A stretch of DNA of 64,000 nt, taken from Ixodes scapularis. Its lineage: Eukaryota > Arthropoda > Arachnida > Ixodida > Ixodidae. This document shows, in pieces, positions 1 to 10,964 of this stretch. Numbering within the stretch: position 1 is the first letter of the stretch; every line of letters starts with the position of its first letter. The translations under genes were made by a program, and so were the position numbers. A model generated the notes under the pieces. That model was not told where the DNA came from. It worked only from the letters and a program-made list of their open reading frames with translations, and did not search any database. Location of the stretch: contig NW_024609839.1 in assembly GCF_016920785.2 (NCBI RefSeq), positions 23,065,085 to 23,129,084 of the forward strand, in the 5' to 3' direction.

Positions 1-1060
1 AAAGAGGTTGTGGTGCGAGCGTAGGCATGGCCTACGCGGGTCGCACCGCGGCAAATCTTTGAGAAACCTTTATTATCTACCTGAGAGTCTACTGATCTCG
101 AAAATGGCGCCGATCGATAACTAATCCGCTGAAAATGCATATCCAAGTGATGAGCCGTATAAGCTTTTGCGTAGAATGAAGCTATTTTGCATCAAACTCG
201 GCGCCTGAGTGTCTCTTGACGCCCATGAGAAATCCACGGAATCCTAGTCATAAACAGATGCCCTGTAAAAGTAAATATTTTTTATATGCCCGAGTCCCAC
301 TAGAGTGACAAACAAGAACAAACAACAGCGGCAAGCCTCAAACACATGCAGCATGGTAGCGATGGTACGTTTGGCAGGCGTTTAGTCGTTCGGTGTTCGT
401 GAAGTAAGCACGAATGATTGCAATCCTGCCAAAGCTACCCTCGCGTGCATAATGAACTTGTTTTGAGCATAGCCTCCTTTTGTCCACAAAGCCTGTCGAA
501 TCGAGAAAGATTCTGATTTGACGCTTGTCGCTGTCGTTTGTTCCTGTTTGTTGTTTTACTGGAACTCGGGAATAAGCGTTGTGGCTCCTCAATACATAAT
601 CATGAAGACTTTTCTATCATCTCTGTGCCACAAAGAGATGAAAAAAGCCCGTAATAAAGTTTCCCAACTGGCTTTGCCTTGCCAGCAGACGACGCAATAG
701 CTTCGCGGCTTAAGTGGTTCTTTGGGAAGGAGTACAACGACCGCGTTGAGTGAAGTTAGTGACGATCAACGAAACCTCTCTTTTCGGGATCAACTTTTTG
801 TGCGATTTCGGCAGCGACGATACCCGTGCACAAATTTGATCGACGTTTGTGGTGCACGGGCGCGCGAATGCCTGCCCGTGGAGCTCGCTTCCACAATATT
901 TGAGAAGGGAAAAAAAAACTGTGGATCCGAATAACGGACCATGACGACGACGTGAAATCTATTGAGATCGAAGTGCAAGTCAGCACATGTTTCAAGTATT
1001 TCTGATAGCACACCGGCTTTTGTCTAAATATGTGTGATCAAACGAACTGCCCGTAACATA
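1..1060. other. Unassigned sequence with a small imperfect inverted repeat
   Basis: No coding sequence or known element is recognised. Two segments, at about 302-335 and 524-556, are imperfect reverse complements of each other (core GAACAAAC / GTTTGTTC) and could be the arms of a small foldback repeat. A short GC-rich stem-loop lies at about 15-50 (GTGCGA with TCGCAC). Confidence 0.4.
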
Positions 1061-1083
1061 TATATATATATATATATATATAT
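1061..1083. repeat. (TA)n microsatellite
   Basis: Uninterrupted alternating TA dinucleotides are visible directly in the sequence. Confidence 0.95.
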
Positions 1084-2021
1084 GAGTGAGGCAGAGTAGC
1101 TTGAGAACAATGGACCGGGAAAATGTAATAAGTCAGAGATCCGTACTTGCGCAGTTGCTATACTAGGAGTTTATTGCATGTATTTCGACAGTTTCGCCGA
1201 GAGGCTCGGCTTCGTCAGGAGATGGCATACATGTGAGGGCATCAGACTGTGCAAAGCAGTAAGGGGCCAATGGGGCGAGGAGGACGTGACGTCACAAAAA
1301 ATAAAAATAAAAAACATATGAAAAAAAAATGTTGTATTTGAGCGCGTTCCCACGTTAGGGCGGCGGGTTTCAAAGCTATAGAGGCGTATATGAAATCTCC
1401 GACACTGCGGTGGGTACAATAGGTCATAAACGGACGGCACTGGCTCTGGAACGACATCTTCGGTACTAATTGTCCGTAAGGCTAAGCCGATGTGGGCGTC
1501 CGTCTCCGCGACGGTCACCCCTCGTCCCCTCGGGTGCCGCACGCCACGGAAGAGAGCGGAGAGGGGAGCAAGGAGCAGATCGCGGGGCAGGGGGGGGGGG
1601 GGGGGGGGGGGCGTAGGGGAGGGGGGGGGGCAAATACCCCCGGATAATTGCAAAGCCGTCGTCGTACCGGACAGAGGATTAAAAATACAAATTTAAAAGA
1701 TAAAACATTAAAGTAAACCTTAAAATAAATACAAATAAATACGCATGCCTCGGGTCAAGACCGAGTAACATTGTGTGCAGCAAGACAGCATAGCGCGGAA
1801 GGCGCAAGTTTCCTTCGCCTTTCAATGCTAAGAAATAAAAATTGAATATTAGCGGATCTCGCATATGAGGGGGTAGACCAACGAAAAAGGACGCAATGTG
1901 CACAAAAGCGCGTGTGGAAGGCTCGCTGTTTCGTACACACACACACACACAAACAAAATAATAGTCCAATTCCACCAGCTAATACAGTGCCACTTGGTCA
2001 GGGTGAGAATGGTGATCCCTG
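1084..2021. other. Unassigned stretch with low-complexity tracts; may include a PLE 3' UTR
   Basis: It contains long G runs around 1590-1630 and a short (CA)n tract around 1936-1951. Proline-rich reading frames here only reflect the G/C tracts. On the minus strand this region lies directly downstream of the inverted Penelope endonuclease fragment at 2022-2297, so part of it may be that element's 3' UTR. I see no further motif. Confidence 0.4.
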
Positions 2022-2367
2022 TTAATTCTTAGACAACGTTTTAATCGCTGCAAGTGTCCCTGGATTTTCATTTATTCCTTTATCGATCGTGTTGAATCGG
2101 TATATGAGATACGATTCGCGCTGCTCCCGTTCGCGGTCCGAATTAAACCCGGTTTCAAGGATCGTTACCGAAAGTTTCCCGAACCAATAATGTGGGAGGC
2201 TAAGGTGTTTTGAAAGAGGTAGGCTTGGGAGCGATGTTGAATGAGATTTGTGATTATTAAAGCGTTCCCTGAATGCTCTCTTCGTTTGTTCGTACATGTC
2301 AATTAAAGCAGCTATTCCGTCATCGTGGGCGATGACGGAATAGCTGCTTTAATTGACATGTACGAAC
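2022..2367 (-). pseudogene. Inverted Penelope-like fragment: GIY-YIG endonuclease C-terminal part
   Basis: The minus-strand frame begins with a scrap of reverse transcriptase (DDGIAALIDMY) fused directly to EQTKRAFRERF and continues through the C-terminal half of a GIY-YIG endonuclease (an LPHYWFGKLSV strand, then REQRESYLIYRFNT, then GINENPG). The first half of the same endonuclease is on the plus strand, ending at 3425 with the matching residues YIGQTKRA. This fragment is therefore the missing 3' end of the neighbouring element, in inverted orientation upstream of it. Penelope-like elements often carry such inverted 5' copies (pseudo-LTRs); the arrangement here is seen directly, its mechanism is inferred. 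Not functional. Confidence 0.75.
2288..2367. repeat. Perfect 38-bp inverted repeat with a 4-bp loop
   Basis: The arm at 2288-2325 is the exact reverse complement of 2330-2367, with loop TGGG. It marks the junction where the inverted Penelope fragment meets the plus-strand copy. Both arms encode the same RT residues (DDGIAALIDMYE), read outward on opposite strands. This is the expected scar of a head-to-head retrotransposition event. Confidence 0.9.
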
Positions 2368-3425
2368 TTCATAAGAAACCAGATACCCCGGATTGTCACG
2401 TCATTTCCTGTTTAACGAGGCTGGTCTTAGAACTTAAATGCATTTGAATTTAATAATGAATATTTTAGGCAAGTCAGCGGAACCGCTATGGGCACTAAAA
2501 TGGCCCCCAGTTATGCCAACTTATTTATGGGAAAACTAGAGCCCAAATTTCTTTCTGAATTCCCCCTAAAGCCACTTTCTACAAGAGATACATAGACGAT
2601 ATCTTTCTTATTTGGACACACAGCGAGGAGGAACTGCTGGATTTCATAGGCTGTTACAATTCTGTACACCCGAACATTAACTTCACTTACGCCTACTCTC
2701 AAACGGATATTAACTTCTTAGATGTAACTGTAAAAATTGAAAATGGTAAACTCTCCACAAATCTCTACCGTAAACCGACAGATCGACAACATTATCTTCA
2801 TTACCAGAGCGACCACCCCCGCCATTGTAAAAACAGTGTCCCCTACAGCCAAGCCCACCGTTTCAAACGGATTTGCACGAAAGAGGAAGATTTTGATGCG
2901 AACGCCAAGAACCTAAAGACAATGCTGGGAAAACAAAAATATCCATTACGTGTAATTGACGACGCAATTCAAAAAGCTAAACAATTGAACCGCGAGGACT
3001 TAATTGCGAACCGGCCCCCCAAATCCGACCTACAACGCACGAATCTATGCCTAACTTACAGCACAAACTTTCCTAATGTAAACGGTATACTGAGACGGCA
3101 CTATAATATTCTAGAACAAAGCGAACGTCTTAAACGTGCTTTTCCGTCCGCCCCAGGTGTGGTCTACAGACGATCACGTAACCTAAGAGACTCACTTGTA
3201 AACTCTCGACTGAATTCGTCATTGTCAAATGACGAATGCAAGCCGTGCGAGAAACCGGGATGTCTGGTCTGCAAACAAATGCAACATACTAGCACCGCTA
3301 GCAGCACACAATCGCAATTCTGCTTAAAAATTCGAGGGAACCTGACGTGTGACTCTTCAAATGTGGTTTATTTGCTCGAGTGCACTGTCTGCAAAATGCA
3401 ATATATAGGGCAAACGAAGAGAGCA
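2330..3425 (+). pseudogene. Penelope-like element (PLE-a): reverse transcriptase and GIY-YIG start
   Basis: The conceptual product reads from the RT fingers (DDGIAALIDMYELHKK) through motif GTAMGTKMAPSYANLFMG, the catalytic box RYIDDIF, the thumb (LYRKPTDRQHYLH) and a linker with a CxxC-type cluster (CKPCEKPGCLVC at about 3240-3280) into a GIY-YIG endonuclease (NVVYLLECTVC then YIGQT). RT plus a C-terminal GIY-YIG domain defines endonuclease-bearing Penelope-like retroelements. Single-base frameshifts lie near 2430 and 2570; from about 2578 the frame stays open to 3425. There the homology stops abruptly inside the endonuclease, and the open frame runs on to 3740 through unrelated sequence. 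The RT N-terminus is missing. A dead copy. Confidence 0.88.
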
Positions 3426-4739
3426 TACTTATGTCATTCCATGTGCGTTCGTCATGCGTCTGTCGTCTGCGTCTACACGGCTCGAGGGCCGGATGTTGCC
3501 GTAGCAAATATTTCCGAAACAGCCGATTCTCGGAACACTACTGTAGTGCTAAGTGTGAGATCTAGGCTTCTTCTTTCTAGTATTTTTAGACGTGTAATTC
3601 CACATCCGATTTTCGACCGATCGTTCTTTCGGTGCCTAACCTATTCCCATGCATTCGTCCATTACAACGCCCCTTGCAACGGTTTGTTTGGAGCGGTAAC
3701 ATACGAGATCAATGACAGTTCTATTTGGCAAGGTTCCTAAAGAATAAGAAATTAGTTTTACTTTAGGCAGTAATATATTGTCAAATACTACTGCAATTTT
3801 ACAAATACACACTACGTTAAACAAAAATATTCAGCAGCGTGACGTAATTACTGTTTTGTGATGTGTACAGGCCCTGAATGGTACTAGGGTGACGTATAGC
3901 TTTCGCCCTTTGTAAACTTATGCTGGAACGAGGTATCGATGGGAATTTATTTTCTGGATGTTGAGTCTAAAGGTCGTGCAGCAATGCAGAACAACCGTGT
4001 TTAATACTGCTCTTTTCAGACGCTGTATTTTTTTTTTCAATAAAGCATAATTTTATTTTTTGCGTTGACGGGTTATTGCTGCTTCGCCTGCCAGGTCTCT
4101 AAATGTCAGCGCAGACATCCGGGTAAATTAAGAAGCCGTTGACCAAATAAGCGGGGAGGCCAAGCGGTTATTGGACGATGAACTGAGTGGTCGGGAAATG
4201 TCGCTGCTGTACGTCATAGGCTTGTTTACTGTCAAATATGTTTATTTCGACAGTGCCCGCGGAGTTTAGAGGCACCGGTCTTCATGACCTTTACTCTACC
4301 TTCCGCGGCTGTGCATCTTCAAATCAAAGATCGTGAAAGTGGCTTCCCAGCAGTCTTAAAGGAATTAGCGCAAATTCCCACGCAGTTAGAAAATAAATAC
4401 GTTTCTTAAATTCACCAATTTAGAAAAACACTTTCTAAACGCTATTGTAATGCACGGATTGGGTAATACTCAATATTTCCGTTATATAAGCGAGAATTAT
4501 CCTTCTGATGTTCCAGCGTTTACTAGCGGTTTCGAGAAAAATGGAAGGTTTAATTAATATAATAATATATTGAGAATATTTCGGTACATTGCAAAGTTAT
4601 ACGAGCAGTTAATTTAAAGATTTCTAATGTGATACACGCACATTAAAAGAATATGCCTTCACAAAAGTAACCTGTTACTCAAAAAAACACATGCTCAGGG
4701 CCTCACGAAGAGCAAAAATCACAAATCATCTCGAAAGGT
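3426..4739. other. Unassigned AT-rich spacer
   Basis: No coding region is recognised. The tail of the PLE-a frame (to 3740) has no PLE motifs after 3425. An AATAAA-like sequence lies near 4040. I see nothing else identifiable. Confidence 0.4.
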
Positions 4740-6480
4740 ATTGATTGCTTCGCAAGTCAAGGGTGCCCGCCACCTCCAGGCTTGGGCTGCGCGGTAGAAG
4801 CACTACGGAGTAAGGATCTCCGGCTAGGTGTCTCAGCTAAGGTAGGAGGTTTCGTAGTCCTTAATGCCGGGACCCACAAAGAGAAGGCCACTGCTGCCGT
4901 AGCAAAAAAACTTCATCCAGGTTGATGCGAAACTGAGCCGAAAAAAAGGAGCTTGCCGTTAACAGGCTTCTTGAGGAACATAACCTAACCAGATAGGGCA
5001 CCAAAGTGAAAGCTACAAAGGGCGGATACCTCGACGTTTTCGTTTTGCCAAAGCACATAAGATAGGGGTACCGTTTCATGCCATTGTCTCGAAGAGGAAA
5101 ACCTGCCAAGCTCATGTGTCAACCTATCTTGCAAAGTCCTTGTGCTGGGTGCAATGCGGTGGTTCATTTTAAATTCACAACTCATAACAACTTACTGCTT
5201 ATCTTGAGGAACATGGGTCCGAGGTAGTTTCTGAATTTTCCATCGACACCCAGGATATGTTCTGTTCAATACCCCACACCAGTCTCATGCCACACGGCGT
5301 AACACCTTTTCAAACCGCCGCAGTGATTAGCATAGACGCCTTCTTGGAACTGCTTGGGGTATATCTAGTGGCGACCGTGATCTCATAGGAGGTATAGAAT
5401 AAGTCCAAAAAAGTGGGATACGCATTGGTTAAAGGGTGGCGCCAAATTTATGCGATCTGTTCTTGGCGGCGTGGGGTAGGCACTGCCAGTCTATCCTGAA
5501 CTATGCCAAAATCATAGCCATTTTAGGTAGATGGACGATTTCCTCATCTTGTGCTGCGCAGAAGTCGGAGTGAAGAAAACGGATGCAGGAGCACGATCAT
5601 GGAAACATTCATGAGTGTGGCCCCGACCTGGTCTACACTCAGGTACTTACCGTAGGCAAGTCTATTGGCTTCCTGGACCTCGCACTGTAGTTTAAGTATG
5701 GACATGTGTGCTGAAGGTAGGAACCTCGTTCAAGCAAATGTTCTCTTCCATTTAAATATGGCCATTCAAAAACCGTCGAACGAATTTTTGCCGACACGGC
5801 ACTTATATCAGCGCTGCGCCAATCATGCCACCATCACGCTTACGCTAGCTTTCTAAAAACAGATTACCCGCCTTTGTGAGTCTAAGTACCCAGATGCCCT
5901 TCTTGGAGCCGTATCTGATATTATATGCGGGAAATGTTCTCGTCGATCACCAAGTACCGAGCCACAAAGACAAACTCAAGGAAAGAACTTCGTGGTAGTC
6001 CCCTACATCCACGGCATAACCCACCGACTCAAAAATATCGCTGCACGACAAAATATCCGGGTCGTGTGCTGCGCACCGAACAAAGGGAACCTTATGTGCC
6101 CCAGAGTAGATCAGGCCAAGAACCACAAGAAAACCTGCAACACTGCGCACAGGACTAAATACGCCACATACCAGACTGGTGTTGTGTACCAGATCCCAAT
6201 GGCATGCGGGAGCTGCTACATCTTGCAGAGGGGACGCAGCATTAACGACAGTCAGGGAGCACGCGGTGTCACCACAGGGAACGGGGGCTGGGCACCTTGC
6301 AGCCCATTGCCGCATGTGTGGGTGCAGGCCAAGCTTTAGTAGCGTTTCTATTATTAAAAGACACAGATATGCCTTGGCAAGCGAAATTCACTAGGCCCTG
6401 GCCATTGAGGAAAGCGCCGATGACTGCGTGAACATGTCTTCCGTCACGGCCAGCAAGAAAAAAAGGAAATTTTAGTAATG
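4740..6480 (+). pseudogene. Penelope-like element (PLE-b), Penelope-clade type, heavily decayed
   Basis: Homology is recognisable in several frames: KVGGFVVLNAGTHKEKATAAVAKKL (about 4850-4920, quoted only in part by family), VPFHAIVSKRKTCQAHVS at about 5065-5120, and DAFLELLGVYLVATV at about 5325-5380. The catalytic box reads FR-stop-MDDFLIL at about 5525-5555, so the tyrosine-bearing segment now contains a stop codon. The C-terminal part reads YIHGITHRLKNIAARQNIRV (about 6004-6063), then TGVVYQIPMACGSCYI (about 6175-6225, the GIY-YIG core) and HLAAHCRMCGC. It has many frameshifts and stops. The family is a different clade from PLE-a, because the endonuclease is of the VVYQIP...CGxCYI type. 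Confidence 0.82.
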
Positions 6481-7207
6481 TGGCACGGCCTCGTGAAAGG
6501 GAATAAGAGGGATATGTGTCGGTGGTGGTTTGTGGTTTGGGTCAGGGAGGTGTAAGTGACCAGATTTAAATATTTAATTTAATATAATTTATTTAATTTA
6601 GCAGTGCAATGTAAGTATATAGGATGATTGATTGGCATTACTTCAGGTGTGAATCTTTGGGCTAAAGTGATGGAGAAGAAGTATAAAGTCTCAGTTGACA
6701 GTCAGCGATGTTTCTCTGCTTTCCCCTGTCTGTGTTTTACCCCTTTCGTTCCAGCTGACCGTTTTCTTTTACATTATGTAGAAGCTTGCTCAACTTCAGC
6801 CTGTTATTTAGGAGTTAGTAACTGCTTGTCACAACGTTCACTAGTTTTTAGAAACTAGAAGTCGAAACTGTAATTTGTATACGTTATTAACTGACAAATC
6901 TAGTAGCGGTTACTAACCATACATCTACTAACCTTAGGTAGTAACTTCCACTAACTCTCGCAAGACCTACACTCTAAAAAAAAATAGTTTTCCTTTCTCC
7001 CTAAAATGCGGAACAGAGATTTCCAATATATTACTCTACAAAAAAAAAATATTTTTTTACCTTATCTCTTACGCGATATACCAAAGTTTTTGCTTGCAGT
7101 ATTTCTTCGTCTAGATCCACAGAGCGTGTTTGGTGCAACTTCCACCAAATGGCGTTTAAAGTGGAAACAAAAAGTGAAAGCCGTTTACAACTTCCTGTAA
7201 CGCCGAA
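6481..7207. other. Unassigned AT-rich sequence
   Basis: It contains TTTAATTTAAT-rich sequence at about 6565-6600 and a cluster of short direct and inverted copies of a TAGTAACT/AGTTACTA-type motif at about 6815-6950. No gene is seen. Confidence 0.4.
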
Positions 7208-7826
7208 TTGGAGCGCAGCTCTTGAGGAGGAGGAGAGGAGGGTATATTCCTCCTCCTCCCTCGTGATCATGCCTGCTAGTCCTCCTCCCCTCCTGCTCCC
7301 CCTCCCTCTCCTTTACCCCTCCCCCGAGGTCACGTGAACCCCCCCGGACCATACTAGACAATGAGGGGAGGAGGAGGGGGAGGAGGAGGAGGGCAGAGGT
7401 CCGGGGGTCACGTGACCTCGAGGGGACGGGATCACATGACCTTGGGCGGGCCGTCACGTGACCGGCGGGGGGAGGGGAGTCACCCCCCGGGGTCACGTGA
7501 CCTTGGCGGGGGAGGAGGGGGGAGGAGGAGGAGCGGAGGGGGAGGAGGAGGAGGGGGAGGAGGAGGAGGGGGAGGGGCGACGCCAACGCCGACGCCACGC
7601 AGGCTGGAAACGGGTCATGTGACCCCCTCCCCCCGAGGTCACGTGACCCGCCCGGTCCATACTACACAATGAGGGGAGGAGGAGGAGAAGCAGGGGGAGG
7701 AGGAGGAGGGGGAGGAGGAGGAGAGGGAGGGGCGCGGTTACGCCGACGGCGACGCCAACGGCGACGCCAACGGCGACGCCGACGCCGCTCAGGCTGGAAA
7801 CGGGCCCCTAAGAGCTGCGCTCTAAA
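7208..7826 (-). mobile_element. GGA-rich TIR element with tandem GTCACGTGACC palindromes
   Basis: The ends are inverted copies of a GAGCGCAGCTCTTRAG / CTAAGAGCTGCGCTC type sequence. The interior holds runs of GGAGGA, at least six CACGTG-containing palindromes (GGTCACGTGACC and variants) and GACGCCGACGCC minisatellite near the right end. Matching ends and the same order of parts occur in three other copies at 24430-24855, 38875-39255 and 44030-44410, so this is one repeat family whose interior varies by tandem amplification. Non-coding and probably a MITE; no target duplication is assigned. Confidence 0.65.
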
Positions 7827-7899
7827 AGGCGCAACTGCGCTGCTTGCATTTACCTCGCCATTTGAGGTAAAATAACTAATGGGCCAGTTGGTAATGCAG

Positions 7900-8045
7900 A
7901 ATGCACACTGCAGCGCAAAGAACAAGCAAAAGTAAAAGACGTAGACTGGACAAGCGCTGAATTCACAGCTGACGTTTAATGAAAGGATTGTAAAGGAGAA
8001 GAAATATGTTACGGGTATATTTAAAATTAAGGGAATGTCGAACTA
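7900..8045 (-). repeat. PLE-c 3' terminal segment (one arm of an inverted pair)
   Basis: Read on the minus strand, this segment runs from TTCGACATTCC through ATTAAACGTCAG. It matches about 10965-11110 read on the plus strand, with around 80% identity by eye. It lies downstream of the PLE-c endonuclease stop at 8238, so it is that element's 3' UTR. Confidence 0.6.
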
Positions 8046-8237
8046 CTATAATTAGCTTCTGAAGTGTTGTCCATTTTAAAACTGATACATATTTTAAATC
8101 ACTTATCCTCATAAATATAGTGCTTTTACTAAATAGAGGAGACATTCAAAGTTTACACGTAAAAGAATGAGATGACAATAATTCTAGGACGATGTTTACG
8201 CATAAAAGAAAGAAAAAGGTAAAACAGGGACACCAAT

Positions 8238-8443
8238 TTATAAAAAATGTAACATCTTCACCGACAGGGCTATCGATGCCGAACTTACGCAGGCCTGTCC
8301 TTTTGACATAATCACTTGTGCCTCATATACTTCTCTAGTCCTTGGGTCATAGAACTTTTTGAGTACTTTCGTGGCAGACAAAATTGTGGCGCAACCACAG
8401 TCCCTTACATGCACGGCTAGATGGCCCCCTGGTGAAGATTTAA
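8238..8443 (-). pseudogene. PLE-c: C-terminal GIY-YIG endonuclease fragment (3' half)
   Basis: The minus-strand frame reads SSPGGHLAVHVRDCGC, then TREVYEAQVIMSKGQACVSS and SIALSVKMLHFL-stop. This is the typical end of Penelope-clade endonucleases (HLAxHCRxCGC, REIxEA, CVSxPSIALxxKExxFL). Its upstream half lies at 10658-10960 beyond a transposon that landed at a TTAA inside the endonuclease. Several conserved residues are altered. Not functional. Confidence 0.8.
8440..8443. repeat. TTAA target-site duplication, left
   Basis: It is paired with TTAA at 10654-10657. Removing the element between them rejoins PLE-c in frame around LKSSPGGHLAVH. Confidence 0.85.
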
Positions 8444-10653
8444 AGGGCAACTCCGCTCAATCTTGAAAATTTGGAGTTAGTGGATGATGTTACCTTGCAA
8501 AGCACTCATAAACGACCCTGCATACTCTTTTCCCCGAAAAGTAAATTAATTTCCGAGTAATCTTGAAAGAAGCAAAATCGCAAAACGAAACCGAAACTTC
8601 GGCAAGGATGGGCAACACTATCGTCAGCGTCTACGGTCGACGTCGAGAGCATGCACACACCACGTGGGATACAAAGGGTCACGTGGCCTTCCGCACGGAC
8701 AGGCGCTGCACTATAATGCCTGGATCGGGTCTTTGACTGGTGTGTTTAGCGTCCTATCCCACCCATACATCAAAAGTGTCACGCTGTTGCCTGTCACGAT
8801 CCTGGCGGTTGGCCGTAGAAATGCTGGCGAAAAGCTCGAGCGAATGCGAGTGTCGCTGTCGTCACGGCGTCCCTTTAGGCGTCCAAACTCCGGCTGCTTT
8901 TGCTTCCGTGTACTGTCACAGTGGAAAGCGACCTGCAGCAGAACGGGCATCTGCTACATACACCACAGCTGGTGGGACGCCACCAGGGTCGCGACCGGCG
9001 ACAGTATGACCTTTTTATGACGCCATCAGGCGGAAATCGAGGGACCACTTTTTTGGCCGCGGTAAACACACCAGTCGGAGACGCGCTCCAGGCACCATAG
9101 CTGCACACAGGTCGTCTGCATCGCATCGGCTGCTCAGCACGGCTCCCGCTTCATTTCCGTTGTGAACCGAAACACACAACGAGGTTTGTTCTTGCCAAGG
9201 TATAATTTGTACGCAATTGTAGTAGATGCAAGCCGGGCCTGTAGCTGCCGTCATACTATCTTATTTTATGCGGGGAAGCCAGTGCAATCACAAGCTTGTC
9301 AACGCTATGTTCTCGTGCACGCTGCACGCGCTTGCACGCTAGGAGGGCTGTATTTCTAACCTGAACGGGTCTGAGGAACGACTGTTGCAACGTAGTCAGC
9401 ATGTGTGGCTTCTGTTCGCTGTTCTAATAACTTGTGTGGTGCGACCGTTCGTTGTTCTAAATTCCGATTACGTAGTTCCAATAGCCCCCGTGTATATGAA
9501 CCCATGCAACCTTCCGATAGAAACGACTGCGTTGTTGCGTATGAGCGACTGCCAGTCTGTCAGGAGACAGTGAACGTACGCATCGTGCATCGTGTTAACA
9601 TTGCCCCGCGAGAAAGATACATCTCGAAAGCACGCGATCGCGTGGTGAAAACGTGTTCTGGTTGCATGAGCAATCACTCAACACTTGTCTACGCCAAAGC
9701 GATGGGCTGGAGTAATATTTGATTGCATATGTTGCCGACGCAAAATCGCGTTGGCCACTCAATTTCCTGGCTGTCGAGATCTGAACATGATGGAGCCACC
9801 GCTGAGCCGTCTGCTGTCGGGGAAGCTGTGCCGCGTGTGAAGATCGACGGCACGGCGTCCGGCTTCAGCTTCGCGTACTTCGTCGAGAAGCCACAGTCAG
9901 CTAACACGCGCATATTTCGCTCGTAACATTCGGGCAAGAAGTGATCGGAACAGATAAATATCCTGGCAGTTGGCGACAAGGACTTCTCGGGGTCCCATAG
10001 GTGCAGGGCGTCCGTCCAAGGTTTCCGCCGTTCAATGTCGCCAGGAAACCTGTGGAAGAGAGGACTCCTGGGCTGTTTAGCTGGTGGTTCGGGCAGCCAG
10101 CGACACAACAACGTGAGCCTCTGCCTTTGCTCTTTCTGCCAGCCATTGCAAAGGCACACCAGGAACAAATCTACGCGCCTCTTGCCTAAATAAAACACAA
10201 AACAACGAAAGATGAACACGGCACAACCAGCACAACGGCAAAGATGCAACCGGAGCCTCCGCGTTCGCTCGCAGATCACGTGGACACCGCCTCCGAGGTA
10301 GAGTAGGTGGAGTCACAATAGTTGGTAGAGTCAGAGGGCAGAGTGACCGCCGGAGGCGGCGAGCGTGGCGCCGCCTGTGGGATCATCTGTACCTCGAAAC
10401 GAAAAAACGAAGAAAACACCTGCGCATGCTATAGACGTCACTGACGGTGGAAGCGGCGGAAGCAGATCGGCGGAAGTGCAGTGTTGGCTGCGCCGCACGT
10501 TCCCGCTATAGTTAGCCTATATTGTTACTTTCGCGCTTATACAACTTTTTTAGACGGAATTCAATTCCAATATTTGACTTGTAGCCTTTCTAGATTATAC
10601 TGAATACAATTATCATTCTCTTCTCAGTAGCAAAAATTGAGTGGAGTTGCCCT
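8444..10653 (-). mobile_element. Kolobok-like DNA transposon, 2.2 kb, internally deleted
   Basis: Terminal inverted repeats AGGGCAACTCCGCTCAAT (left) and ATTGAGTGGAGTTGCCCT (right) are flanked by TTAA on both sides. TTAA duplication together with a THAP-domain reading frame (9830-10146, minus) fits the Kolobok superfamily; piggyBac also uses TTAA but is not known for THAP. At 2,210 bp with no recognisable catalytic domain it is non-autonomous. It sits inside the endonuclease of PLE-c. A shorter relative with the same termini is at 12163-12947. Confidence 0.78.
9830..10146 (-). pseudogene. THAP-type zinc-finger DNA-binding domain of a transposase
   Basis: Translation from the ATG at 10146 gives MAGRKSKGRGSRCCVAGCPN, the start of a THAP domain. 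After about 28 codons the homology moves to another frame: FHRFPGDIERRKPWTDAL, then ICSDHF, and finally KLKPDAVPSIF, the typical AVPxIF end. The C2CH zinc ligands are visible as C-x-x-x-C in CCVAGC and C...H in CSDHF. The frame then runs about 45 more residues with a Ser/Thr-rich tail and stops at about 9690 without any catalytic region. THAP domains bind the transposon ends in P-element and Kolobok transposases. The frameshift near 10070 makes this a pseudogene. Confidence 0.8.
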
Positions 10654-10657
10654 TTAA

Positions 10658-10964
10658 GGAATACGGCATGCCACTCGAGTCTCACGTTGGCACACCTCCC
10701 TGATTGTCCCCCATACACTTTTCCACATGATAACGGGATTTTGTAAATGATGCTGCTGCGACAGCCAACTAACTTACGTGCATGATTGATCTGACATTAG
10801 TCATGATAGTCTTGCTGCTCGTCGATCTTTTCACGCAGTCGTCTAAGTTTGTCAGGTACAGCAATGAGGATTCGTACCTCAAACCTCGCGGCCACTCGTT
10901 TTAGGTTGTGGGACAAGCGATAAACGAAGAGCATAACCACAGGTCAGAGGCTAATTATGAAGTT
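10658..10964 (-). pseudogene. PLE-c: 5' half of the GIY-YIG endonuclease region
   Basis: The minus strand reads VYRLSHNLKRVAARFEVRIL, then AVPDKLRRLREKI, a short linker, SIIYKIPLSCGKVYGGQSGR (the GIY-YIG core) and RLEWHAVFLK. The frame continues across the TTAA transposon into 8443. The second Tyr-Ile of the canonical core is changed to Tyr-Gly, and stops are present. The RT is absent, so this copy is 5'-truncated near 10960. Confidence 0.78.

Noticed and set aside
518..700. Short hydrophobic 60-codon frame
   Set aside because: No supporting splice, promoter or homology evidence.
1171..1696. Proline-rich minus-strand and glycine-rich plus-strand frames
   Set aside because: They depend on a long G run and have no homology I recognise.
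7361..7925. Gly/Arg- and Pro-rich open frames on both strands
   Set aside because: Produced by GGA/TCC repeats with no independent coding signal.
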